Shown piece after piece: positions 8,644 to 16,154 of a stretch of 64,000 nt of DNA. The DNA lies in contig CAYTTY010000009.1 of assembly GCA_964440935.1 (NCBI GenBank), positions 1-64,000 of the forward strand, written 5' to 3'. The stretch is from WJJR01 sp964440935. Its GTDB lineage: Bacteria; Zixibacteria; MSB-5A5; WJJR01. A program made the translations under genes and the position numbers. The notes under the pieces were generated by a model. That model was given only the letters and a program-made list of their open reading frames with translations, was not told the origin of the DNA and did not search any database. Position 1 is the first letter of the stretch. Every line of letters begins with the position of its first letter.

Positions 8644-10095
8644 ATGCGAAATGCAGTCATTATGGCAGTCATTTTGGTTTTGGGGTTGGGTGCTGTGGCC
8701 TATTCGCAGGATCGATCCGGCCAGCAAATCCAGCCGGTGGATGTCTACATCCGCTCGGCCAAGATCGCGCTCCAAACCAGTCCGCCGGAATACCAGCGTG
8801 CGATGAGCAACCTGTATACCGCACGCGAGCACTATCCACAGAATTACGAAGTCCACTTCCTACTCGGTTCGATCTATGCCGATCGTGATGAAATCGACAG
8901 TATGTTGATCGAATGGGACTTGGCGGAGCAGTACGCCACCGAGAAGCAACTGGAGAAGTTCTCCGACGATATCGAGAAGATCAAAGAACAGAAGTGGATG
9001 GAGCGATTCAATCGGGCGGTGAAGCTGGTGAACGTGTCGGACACCGCCGTCGAGCGTCTGAGGGCTGCCGAGAACCAGTCGGACATCGACAGTCTCCAAA
9101 ACCGCGTCGACGAAGCGCGGAGGCTGGCCAAAGAAGCGCTCCGTCATTGCACACTGCTGTGGCCTCAGGATTTCCGCGCGTTCAGCACGCGTGGATTGAT
9201 TTACCAGCGTCAGGGTGAATCCGACAGCAGCCTGCACGATTTCGTCATCGCGGAGAGCCTGTTTCATCGGTATGAGTTCGAAGACTCGACGACCAACTGG
9301 TATGATACCACGTCGTTTTTCACCGGCCCCGAAGGGGAACCGACCGAAACTTTCAAAGAGTATGAAAAGAAGTACAAGAAGCTCTCCGATGAGAAGCGGA
9401 CACGCTATCGCAACATGATGATCTCGCTCATTGGTGCCTACTACGACGCCAGTATGTGGGATGAGACCATCGCGGTGGCGCGACGGTTCTATGAACTCCA
9501 TCCGGATGACATCAATAACATCGTCACCATGGCCGATGTCTTCTCGCGGTTGGAATTAGAAGACCAAGCGCTGAAGTGGCAGGAAGCCGTGGTCAGCCGT
9601 GATCCTGGGTCGAAAGACACGTGGTACAACATGGGGATCTTCTACTACAATACGGCGGTCCGACTCCAGGACTCGGTTGTCAAGTATGAGAAGGTCGTAC
9701 AGGAGAGTCCGGAAAACACCGGCGCTTTGACGAATCTGAAAGCCTATCTGTCGAAGCGTTTGGAAAACTTCAAGAATGCGATTCCACGGTTTCAGAGAGT
9801 GGTTGAGCTTGACGAGAAGGACGACGAAACCTGGAAGTTGCTGGCGGTGTGCCGCTTCTCGTTGGCGTCGCTGACGACCGAGTTGGCCAGCGCCGGCGAG
9901 GCTCCACTCCTGACTGATGTATTCGATGGCACCGCGCCCAATCCCGGGGAGTTGTGGACGGAAGCCGAGAGCAGTCTTCAGGCGGCGACCGATCGATTCC
10001 CTGATGAACAGAACTTGTGCTACATGATGAAGGTGACTCTGGCTCAGCAGGGCAAAATGGAGGCTTTGGAAACGTGGCGCGCAAAGTGCCCATAA
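8644..10095 (+). CDS. Periplasmic TPR-repeat protein
   Basis: 483 aa. The ATG at 8644 is preferred over the ATG at 8635 because GGGAGG (8629-8634) lies 9 nt before it, and it gives a clean signal peptide (MRNAVIMAVILVLGLGAVAYS). The mature protein is almost entirely helical, with tetratricopeptide-like phrases such as YQRAMSNLYTAREHYPQNYEVHFLLGSIYADR, FRAFSTRGLIYQRQGESDSSLHDF and DTWYNMGIFYYNTAVRL. It probably scaffolds protein-protein interactions in the periplasm or outer membrane. No enzymatic motif is seen, and specific partners cannot be inferred. It is followed by a strong terminator. Confidence 0.75.
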   Translation: MRNAVIMAVILVLGLGAVAYSQDRSGQQIQPVDVYIRSAKIALQTSPPEYQRAMSNLYTAREHYPQNYEVHFLLGSIYADRDEIDSMLIEWDLAEQYATEKQLEKFSDDIEKIKEQKWMERFNRAVKLVNVSDTAVERLRAAENQSDIDSLQNRVDEARRLAKEALRHCTLLWPQDFRAFSTRGLIYQRQGESDSSLHDFVIAESLFHRYEFEDSTTNWYDTTSFFTGPEGEPTETFKEYEKKYKKLSDEKRTRYRNMMISLIGAYYDASMWDETIAVARRFYELHPDDINNIVTMADVFSRLELEDQALKWQEAVVSRDPGSKDTWYNMGIFYYNTAVRLQDSVVKYEKVVQESPENTGALTNLKAYLSKRLENFKNAIPRFQRVVELDEKDDETWKLLAVCRFSLASLTTELASAGEAPLLTDVFDGTAPNPGELWTEAESSLQAATDRFPDEQNLCYMMKVTLAQQGKMEALETWRAKCP

Positions 10096-10115
10096 GCCCC
10101 TGACCGACGTGATTG

Positions 10116-10147
10116 AAAACGCGGCTTCCATCCGGGAGCCGCGTTTT
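10116..10147. terminator. Bidirectional-looking intrinsic terminator
   Basis: Perfect 11-bp stem AAAACGCGGCT (10116-10126) pairing with AGCCGCGTTTT (10137-10147) around a 10-nt loop. The stem is GC-rich and ends in a T run on the plus strand. It ends the TPR transcript only 14 nt before the priA start. Confidence 0.85.
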
Positions 10148-10161
10148 GTATTCAGGTCTGT

Positions 10162-12651
10162 ATGACACCCCGAACACGTCATAGCACCGTCACCAACCGG
10201 TCACGAGTGTGTGTCATCGACGTTGCCGTCGCGCGTCCGATTGATCAGGTGTTTACCTACCTGGTCCCGGACGAGTGGCAGGAGATTGTCCACAGCGGTG
10301 TTCGTGTCCAGGTACCACTGGGACGGCAAGTTGTTCCCGGTGTGGTGATGGCCGTGCGTCATGATCAAGCCGACGTGGCGGGCCTAAAGTCGGTATCCGG
10401 GTTGATCGAGCCCGAATCGCCCATGCCGACATCCCTTTTGCAACTGGCCGGATGGATGGCCGAGTACTACCTCTGTCCGCTTGGTGATGTCATCGCGGCG
10501 ATGGGTGGGGGACGTGGCGCATCGGGAGAATCGGTGTACACACTGGCGCCGCTCGACTGGTCGCAGGGACGATCGGTGATCGACAAGCTCACACCCTCAG
10601 AACGATCGGTGTTGGATTCGATCAAACAAGGCAAAGCCGTAACGCTCTCACGACTGACGCGGACCGGTATGTCCCGCACCAAGGCGCGCGCGGGCTTGCA
10701 GCGTCTCGAAGCGAAGGCGCTGGTGACAATGGCCTGGAAGACCCGGCTGCCGCCGATTCCCCGCGAGGCGATGATTACGCGCTGGGTACCTGATGATAAA
10801 ACGGACATCACCGAGAGTGAACAGTCGCTTTTAGAACGACTGCAACACTCTGGAATCCCCTGGACGGAATTCGCCGATGAATTCACCGGCGGCCGGAAAC
10901 GTGTCCGCACGATGATGCTCGAGGGACAGGTGGAGTGGGACCCGATGGTATCCGGTGTTGGCAGCGCCTTTGCCGACAGCGCCAGGCCGGAGCCGGACGC
11001 GGCCATGTTGGACGATGAGCAGACTCTGGCTGCCAACGCTGTCGGGCGGGCAATTGAGGACAGCAATTACAAGACATTTCTACTATGGGGGCCGACCGGT
11101 TCGGGCAAGACAGCGGTCTACTGCGAGGCGATTCGACGGTCGTGGGCGCAGGGCAAACGGGTGCTCTTCCTCGTTCCCGAGATCAGTCTGGCCGGTCCGA
11201 TGATCGCGCGCCTCCGCGCGACGCTGAAGGAGCCGATTGGTGTCTGGCACAGCGCGTTGACAGCATCGCAGCGATACTGGATGTCGCGTCACGTTCAATC
11301 CGGACGCTATCGGGTCGTTGTTGGTGCGCGGTCGGCGGTGCTGGCGCCGTTGCCGGATTGCGGTCTGATTATTGTGGATGAGGAGCACGCCGATGCGTAC
11401 AAACAGTCCGACCCGGCGCCGCGCTACCATGCCCGTGATGTTGCGGTTAAGCGCGCACAACTGGAACAAGGCGTCTGCCTGCTCGGGTCGGCGACACCAT
11501 CATCGGAAGCGTATCACAACGCCACCACCGGCAAGTTTGAACTGCTGCGGCTGACACGGCGAGTTCAAGGCCGTCGCATGCCGTTGGTTCAGATTGTTGA
11601 TTTGTCACGCCGGCGAGTCGCCAAAGACGGTCTGTGGGTGGGCAATGAATTACGCAATGCGATTGTCGACACGATTGAATCGGGACAGAAGGCAATCGTG
11701 TTCATCAACCGGCGCGGGTACGCGTCGATGGTGGGTTGCGAGGAGTGCGGGCACTTTGCGCAGTGTCCGAACTGTGCGTTGACGTTGACCTATCACGCCA
11801 GCGATCGGACCGTGCGATGCCACCTGTGCACCTATGTGAAACCGGCCGACCGGTCGTGCCCGAAATGTGGTGGAGCGGAGTTTGTGTTCCACGGTGTCGG
11901 TACGCAGCGCATCGAAGAAGCGCTTGGGGAATTGGGGGAGTCGGTTCGTCTCGCACGCCTCGATGCCGATATCGCCGCACGACGTGGTGCGGCCGAGGAT
12001 ATTCTCAGCGGATTTGCCGGTAACCGGTTCAATCTGCTGTTGGGCACGCAAATGGTGGCGAAGGGTCTCGATGTCGCGCGTGTCGGATTAGTAGGTGTGA
12101 TCTGGGCCGATCAGCATATGGCGTTTCCCGATTTTCGCGCCGAGGAACGGACCTTTCAAATGCTCACGCAGGTGGCCGGGCGCGCCGGCCGCGGAACGGC
12201 GACCGACGATGATGTTGCGCGTGTCGTCGTACAGACCTTCCGACCGGAGCACGATCTGATCGAGCTGGCAGCCGCGCAGGACACCGCGCTGTTCTTCGAA
12301 CGCGAACTGCCCCGGCGACAAAACCTCAAATATCCGCCCTATTCACATCTGATCCTGCTGGAATTCTCGGGCGATGAGCGCGGCACGGTGCGGCAGCATG
12401 CAATCGCGTTTGCCGAGCACTGGCGCAAAACCACCAAACCAATGGCGCGTGTCCCCGGCATCCTCCTGGGACCATCACCCGCGGCCATCGCCCGGCGCGC
12501 CGGGGAGTACCAGTATCACGTTTTGATCAAATCTCACGCATTGAAATCGACACGCCAACTCATCGTGGCGTTCCGCGATCAACACGCCGATGACTTGCGG
12601 CGGGATCAGGTGCGCCTGACGATTGATGTTGACCCGGTGGATTTCTGGTAG
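10162..12651 (+). CDS. priA: Primosomal protein N' (replication restart helicase PriA)
   Basis: 829 aa SF2 DNA helicase that reloads the replisome at stalled forks. The N-terminal 3'-DNA-binding domain opens with VCVIDVAVARPIDQVFTYLVP. The Walker A motif is GPTGSGKT (310-317) and the Walker B/DEAD-type box is DEEH (406-409). The zinc-binding insert has eight cysteines at 526, 529, 535, 538, 553, 556, 566 and 569. Motif VI appears as QVAGRAGRG. All key residues are present. The ATG at 10162 has no obvious Shine-Dalgarno and sits immediately after the upstream terminator, so transcription must start very close to it or the start is slightly further in. An in-frame GTG near 10207 is an alternative. 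Confidence 0.95.
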   Translation: MTPRTRHSTVTNRSRVCVIDVAVARPIDQVFTYLVPDEWQEIVHSGVRVQVPLGRQVVPGVVMAVRHDQADVAGLKSVSGLIEPESPMPTSLLQLAGWMAEYYLCPLGDVIAAMGGGRGASGESVYTLAPLDWSQGRSVIDKLTPSERSVLDSIKQGKAVTLSRLTRTGMSRTKARAGLQRLEAKALVTMAWKTRLPPIPREAMITRWVPDDKTDITESEQSLLERLQHSGIPWTEFADEFTGGRKRVRTMMLEGQVEWDPMVSGVGSAFADSARPEPDAAMLDDEQTLAANAVGRAIEDSNYKTFLLWGPTGSGKTAVYCEAIRRSWAQGKRVLFLVPEISLAGPMIARLRATLKEPIGVWHSALTASQRYWMSRHVQSGRYRVVVGARSAVLAPLPDCGLIIVDEEHADAYKQSDPAPRYHARDVAVKRAQLEQGVCLLGSATPSSEAYHNATTGKFELLRLTRRVQGRRMPLVQIVDLSRRRVAKDGLWVGNELRNAIVDTIESGQKAIVFINRRGYASMVGCEECGHFAQCPNCALTLTYHASDRTVRCHLCTYVKPADRSCPKCGGAEFVFHGVGTQRIEEALGELGESVRLARLDADIAARRGAAEDILSGFAGNRFNLLLGTQMVAKGLDVARVGLVGVIWADQHMAFPDFRAEERTFQMLTQVAGRAGRGTATDDDVARVVVQTFRPEHDLIELAAAQDTALFFERELPRRQNLKYPPYSHLILLEFSGDERGTVRQHAIAFAEHWRKTTKPMARVPGILLGPSPAAIARRAGEYQYHVLIKSHALKSTRQLIVAFRDQHADDLRRDQVRLTIDVDPVDFW

Positions 12652-12703
12652 CCGGGTGTCCCGAATGAAGGTCTTCACGATACCCGATCTGATCACACCC
12701 TAA

Positions 12704-12741
12704 GACGTTTTCAACACGCCCCGGGGGTCGGGCCACCCAGC
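12704..12741. repeat. Solo outer-end fragment of the GTGTTGAAAA repeat family
   Basis: The segment reads gacgttttcaacacgcccc followed by gggtcgggccaccc. This is the same end as at 15850-15880 (ctttttcaacagccccaagg, cgggccaccc) and 51806-51842. No partner end or palindromic core is present nearby, so it looks like a remnant. Confidence 0.7.
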
Positions 12742-12753
12742 CTTGTGAGTCGC

Positions 12754-12781
12754 TTGCTCGTGCGTAATCTGATCCTATATT
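12754..12781 (+). promoter_or_regulatory. Candidate promoter of the polytopic membrane protein gene
   Basis: -35 TTGCTC (12754-12759), 16-nt spacer, -10 TATATT (12776-12781). Transcription would begin around 12787-12789, on the first possible start codon. That implies either a leaderless message or use of the ATG at 12807. Confidence 0.45.
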
Positions 12782-12788
12782 CCGACAC

Positions 12789-14309
12789 ATGATCCGGCAG
12801 CCGACCATGGGCAGTGGAGGTCAACGAATTTCGTTCAGCATCGTCTTGCTCGGTATTGCCCTGCTCTTCGGTCTCGCTCATTCACAGCATCCTCTCTATT
12901 CGACCAACCAGAACACCTATTTCCTCCATGGGTTGACAGGCATCGGGGAGAGTCTGTTGCATGAGGATGTACTGGCTCAGGGCACTGATCCGACGCCGGT
13001 GTTCAGTCGTCTCGTGCACCTGACTGCTCGCTGGGGTCACACATCGCTGTTCTACATCTACTACTTGATCATCCTCGGATTATATGCGATCAGCCTGGTC
13101 GGTATTGTGCGACAGGTGAAATCGCCGCTGACGAGCCGCCAACAGGTGTGGCTGTTTTTTACATTCCTGATCATCGTCCACTCATACATCTTCCACAAGC
13201 TCCTGTCACCCTTACAGACGGGCCTCGCAGACCAGTACGTGTTGGGCAAAGTCTTCCAGCCAAGTGTATTTGGTGTATTCTTGTTCGTGTCTGTCTGGCT
13301 TTATCTCGATCGGCGTCCAATCGGCGCGTGCCTGGCCGCCGGAATGAGTGTCGTGTTTCATCCAACATATGCCCTGACGGCGACGTCGCTGATCCTCGCG
13401 TATGGACTTGTCTCCTGGAAGGATCACGTTGTACGCCGGCGGTTGATCGTCGGGATTGGCCTGCTTGCCGTACTCGCCATTCCCCTGATGATAATGCTGT
13501 GGCGCCAGTTTCAGCCGACGTCACCAGAACTCTTCTCCCGCGTCTCCAGCGTCTTGATCAACGAGCGAATACCGCATCATGCAGACCCGGGGTATTGGTT
13601 TGGGTTCGGGTCGGTGGTTCGTTTGATCATTGTAGGCGCCGGGATATGGCTGGTTCGCCGGACACCGCTGGGTCGCATTATGCTGATTGTTGCCGCCATC
13701 GGCGCTGCGCTGAGTGTGTGGCAGATGGTGACAGACAGTCCGCGGCTGGCGTTGCTCTTCCCCTGGCGTGCCTCTGTTGTGTTGGTGCCGATCGCCGCCG
13801 CCGTCCTCCTGGCAGATTGCACAATCCGGTTCCTTGATTGGCTGAAGCGAAAGAGGCCCGTTGTCCCGATGACACAGATTTGCCTTCTCGTCATGTTTGT
13901 TCTCGCCGCGGTTGGTGTCGGACGTTTTGTCTATCTGGGGTGGGTCAGTGAGGAGCCGACGGACGCGCTCCACCGCCAGGTCCGGAGCACCCGACGACCA
14001 GGTCAGGTGTACCTCATCCCCACGCGATGGCAGGACTTTCGTCTGGCCACTGGTACTCCGGTATATGTGGACCATAAGTCGCACCCTTATGTGGATGTCG
14101 AAGTGCTCGCGTGGCACGCCCGGTTGACGGCGGCGGAACGGTTCTACGCCAATCGCTCGTGCGAACTGCTCGATTCGCTACGGCAGTTTGGGGGCGTGAC
14201 GCACGTCGTATTCGAAAACACCGGTTCAGCTCCACCGTGTCCAGGGCTCGAATTCACGTGGACCGATGGCGACTATTCGATTGCCCGCATCCGTCCCCAT
14301 CCGAATTGA
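12789..14309 (+). CDS. Polytopic membrane protein with DUF6798-like C-terminal region
   Basis: 506 aa (500 if the ATG at 12807 is used). About ten hydrophobic segments lie between residues 12 and 375, arranged like a GT-C-type glycosyltransferase or a membrane protein of unknown function. The N-terminal QNTYFLHGLTGIGESLLHEDVL and DPTPVFSRLV, and the C-terminal soluble GTPVYVDHKSHPYVDVEVLAWHARL with VTHVVFEN, resemble bacterial proteins carrying DUF6798. No catalytic acidic motif is obvious near the N-terminus, so I do not claim transferase activity. No ribosome-binding site is visible at either start. It lies between repeat fragments. Confidence 0.6.
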   Translation: MIRQPTMGSGGQRISFSIVLLGIALLFGLAHSQHPLYSTNQNTYFLHGLTGIGESLLHEDVLAQGTDPTPVFSRLVHLTARWGHTSLFYIYYLIILGLYAISLVGIVRQVKSPLTSRQQVWLFFTFLIIVHSYIFHKLLSPLQTGLADQYVLGKVFQPSVFGVFLFVSVWLYLDRRPIGACLAAGMSVVFHPTYALTATSLILAYGLVSWKDHVVRRRLIVGIGLLAVLAIPLMIMLWRQFQPTSPELFSRVSSVLINERIPHHADPGYWFGFGSVVRLIIVGAGIWLVRRTPLGRIMLIVAAIGAALSVWQMVTDSPRLALLFPWRASVVLVPIAAAVLLADCTIRFLDWLKRKRPVVPMTQICLLVMFVLAAVGVGRFVYLGWVSEEPTDALHRQVRSTRRPGQVYLIPTRWQDFRLATGTPVYVDHKSHPYVDVEVLAWHARLTAAERFYANRSCELLDSLRQFGGVTHVVFENTGSAPPCPGLEFTWTDGDYSIARIRPHPN

Positions 14310-14464
14310 ATGCTGTCAGTCCGAGTTCTTTGAGATGGTTGTTTTGAGCGTCTACGTTCCTCTCAGCTCCAAATTACGGAATCATGAACCCTCAGCGTTT
14401 CAACGACCCGGGGCATGCACACTTTAACACCGTTTCTGCGTTCACATATTCTGTCATTCCCGTC

Positions 14465-14700
14465 CGCCGCGGCGGAGGAATCCCTTTTCTACGCGCCGGG
14501 TGCCTGTGATGACTTTCGGGTGGCCCGGCCCAAGGGGCGGTGTTGAAAAACCCGCTGTCTATCATCACCTCAGACTGGGGGCGAGGCTCCCGCCGAGCCG
14601 CCGTGTGGAACATGCCGTTGCGGCTCGCCGGGAGGCTTGCCCTCCCGAAGGCTCTGATTCTCGGGGGCTTTGCAACACACCCCTTGGTCCGGGTCTCAAC
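14465..14700 (+). repeat. Modular palindromic repeat with GAGGCTCCCGCC core (copy 1)
   Basis: The outer ends, ggcccaaggggcggtgttga (from 14527) and gcaacacaccccttggtccg (to 14691), form an imperfect inverted pair. The inner palindrome is GCGAGGCTCCCGCCGAGCCG (14581-14600) against gcggctcgccgggaggcttg (14620-14639). The spacer gtgtggaacatgccgtt is conserved in copies 2-4. A GCGCCGGGTGCC module and a CCGCCGCGGCGG palindrome lie just upstream (about 14470-14505). The rest of the 14310-14811 gap shows no gene. Confidence 0.85.
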
Positions 14701-14811
14701 AGGTAGGGACCAGACACAAAGAATGTTGGAATTGTCACCCAGCGTGAGTTCAATTGAACCGGGAGAGTGCCATACGTAACATATGGTGTGAAACCCGGAC
14801 CAAGGGGATTG

Positions 14812-14910
14812 ATGAGCGGCTACACGATGAGTGGATTTGTTTATGTGTTGCTGATTGTGGCGGTCGTTGTGGTACTGTTGCGGCTGATCACGGGACGGAG
14901 CGTAGCGTGA
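14812..14910 (+). CDS. Small single-pass membrane protein (32 aa), unknown function
   Basis: A short frame reading MSGYTMSGFVYVLLIVAV at the start, then a continued hydrophobic run and a basic tail LRLITGRSVA. AAGGGG sits 5-10 nt upstream of the ATG. It would form one transmembrane helix with a positive cytoplasmic end. It precedes the LapA-like and coiled-coil genes in the same orientation, which makes it more likely to be real. No family was recognised, though small hydrophobic proteins of this sort are common in envelope-stress clusters. Confidence 0.45.
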   Translation: MSGYTMSGFVYVLLIVAVVVVLLRLITGRSVA

Positions 14911-14981
14911 CGACTGTCGGGTTTGGAACCGCTATTGTAATCGTTCCCCTACTATGAGGAGGATAGAAGACGCTGAAGCTG

Positions 14982-15188
14982 GTGTTGATGCTAGTCGTGG
15001 CCGTCACTCTGGCGGCCGTTGTTCTGCAGAATCGGGTTCTTGTCGAAGTCCAGTTTCTCTGGTGGACCGGGACAATATCTGCGATTGTGCTGCTTCTCCT
15101 CACCGTCGTGGGGGGATTTATCTTGGGTCTGCTGACGGCACTGTCTATGAAGAGTGGCGCGAAATCAGACTCCATACAGAAAGGGTGA
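14982..15188 (+). CDS. LapA-family (DUF1049) inner-membrane protein
   Basis: About 68-71 aa with two transmembrane segments: LMLVVAVTLAAVVLQN, then TISAIVLLLLTVVGGFILG. The linker with VQFLWWTG between them is the lipopolysaccharide-assembly protein A (LapA/YciS) domain signature. In E. coli LapA works with LapB in regulating LPS synthesis; here only the domain is supported. The start is odd. The good Shine-Dalgarno GAGGAGG (14956-14962) is ideally spaced for a CTG at 14973 (reading CTG AAG CTG GTG), whereas the first GTG is 14982 and the first ATG 14988. It ends 4 bp before the next gene, implying co-transcription. Confidence 0.75.
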   Translation: MLMLVVAVTLAAVVLQNRVLVEVQFLWWTGTISAIVLLLLTVVGGFILGLLTALSMKSGAKSDSIQKG

Positions 15189-15192
15189 TGAA

Positions 15193-15483
15193 ATGAGTGA
15201 AAAAGAACTGTACCGGCAGAAGAAACAGGCTGAGTTGGATGAGTGGCAAGCTGAGGTCGATCAACTCAAAGCCAAGGCAGCAGGCGCGAGTGCGGACGCA
15301 CAACTGGAGATGAACAAGCAAATCGAGGTCTTGGAAAGCAAAATTGAAGAAGGCAAAGCCAAACTTTCCGAGATTGCGGAGGCCAGTGACGACGCTTGGG
15401 AATCTCTCAAAGACGGATTCGAATCTGCATGGGACTCCGTGAAAACCGCTTTCAGTGACGCAGCGGCCAAGTTCAAGGGATAG
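15193..15483 (+). CDS. Small coiled-coil protein (96 aa)
   Basis: MSEKELYRQKKQAELDEW followed by an uninterrupted heptad-rich, strongly charged helix to about residue 65, then an alanine/aspartate-rich amphipathic tail (WESLKDGFESAWDSVKTAF). Proteins of this appearance are widespread and annotated only as coiled-coil domain-containing; the function is unknown. The ATG at 15193 is preferred over the GTG at 15154 because the latter overlaps the LapA-like gene and the sequence becomes family-like only from MSEKELY. GGTGA lies just upstream. It is the last gene of the three-gene cluster. Confidence 0.7.
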   Translation: MSEKELYRQKKQAELDEWQAEVDQLKAKAAGASADAQLEMNKQIEVLESKIEEGKAKLSEIAEASDDAWESLKDGFESAWDSVKTAFSDAAAKFKG

Positions 15484-15523
15484 GCTTACCCCATCGCCGG
15501 GTGCCCCGGCTGTGTGAACCGTG

Positions 15524-15692
15524 TGGCCTGGACCTTGGGGGCGTGTTGAAAAAGCCCAAAGAATCAGAGCTTTCGGGAGGGCGAGCCTCCCGGCGAGCCG
15601 CAACGGCATGTCCCACACAGCGGCTCGGCAGGAGCCTCGCCCCCCCAAGGCTGAGGTGATGCTTAATATGTGGGTTTTTCAACATGCCCCTT
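15524..15692 (-). repeat. Modular palindromic repeat with GAGGCTCCCGCC core (copy 2, inverted)
   Basis: Reverse-oriented relative to copy 1. Read on the minus strand it gives gcatgttgaaaaaccc, atcacctcag, gcgaggctcctgccgagccg, gacatgccgttgcggctcgc and gattctttgggctttttcaa. The outer ends gggggcgtgttgaaaaagcc (15538-15557) and gggtttttcaacatgcccc (15672-15690) are inverted repeats. Confidence 0.85.
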
Positions 15693-15882
15693 GGGGGCGT
15701 GTTGAATAACTCCCCTGTGTTGTAACCGTCGCTCGTAGCGGTGTATTGCATACGCCTTTCGGTGCGACATCTGAGCCGGGACCGGGCGTATGCAATACGC
15801 CCCTACGATTCCTCGTCTTATCAATACACGATGTGATCGCATCTCCGGCTTTTTCAACAGCCCCAAGGTCCGGGCCACCCGG
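15692..15882 (+). repeat. Modular repeat with GGGCGTATTGAATACGCCC-type core (copy 1)
   Basis: It abuts the previous element directly. The outer shell is ttgggggcgtgttgaataac (from 15691) and ctttttcaacagccccaagg (15849-15868). Inside are two small palindromes, GTGTATTGCATACGCC (15741-15756) and GGGCGTATGCAATACGCCCC (15784-15803), themselves in inverted register. The same shell and core type recur at 25498 and 51683. Confidence 0.8.
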
Positions 15883-15927
15883 CCGCAACTGGGCTGAATC
15901 ACATGGAGCAGTGACTCCAACGGTATA

Positions 15928-16012
15928 GTTCCCACAGTAGAACTGTGGGGTACCGGTAAACCCTGACCCTGCTCTGCATAGCTACGCAGCGCAGAGCGGG
16001 GGCGTCAGGGGC
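15928..16012. repeat. Cluster of nested hairpins
   Basis: CCCACAG (15931-15937) pairs with CTGTGGG (15943-15949). A second structure nests GCTCTGC (15971-15977) with GCAGAGC (15991-15997) inside CCCTGAC (15961-15967) with GTCAGGG (16004-16010). Related CCCACAG...CTGTGGG and GTCAGGGGCACCC modules recur near 51448 and 59272. No T-run, so probably repeat DNA rather than a terminator. Confidence 0.6.
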
Positions 16013-16154
16013 ACCCATTCCCCTTTTCCCACCGCTGGCCAATAAGCTGATCTCCCCCCCCCGAATCTGCCGTTGCAACTGGCCCGGGGATTTGGGATAT
16101 TTCCTTATGATTCCGAGGGTTTGGACATCTGACGGATTCGGAGGGATGTAGTCA

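Noticed and set aside
7611..8672. A 353-codon minus-strand frame opposite the DUF4139 gene
   Set aside because: Antisense shadow. The plus-strand frame has a signal peptide, a family signature and a Shine-Dalgarno.
15473..15935. Several overlapping short frames in the repeat block before purM
   Set aside because: They translate palindromic repeat DNA. The same peptides reappear wherever the repeat occurs, in both orientations, which is a property of the repeat rather than of a gene.
14310..16150. The repeat blocks considered as decayed insertion sequences with transposase remnants
   Set aside because: No transposase fragment was found in any frame. The blocks are entirely palindromic modules, so they are non-autonomous.
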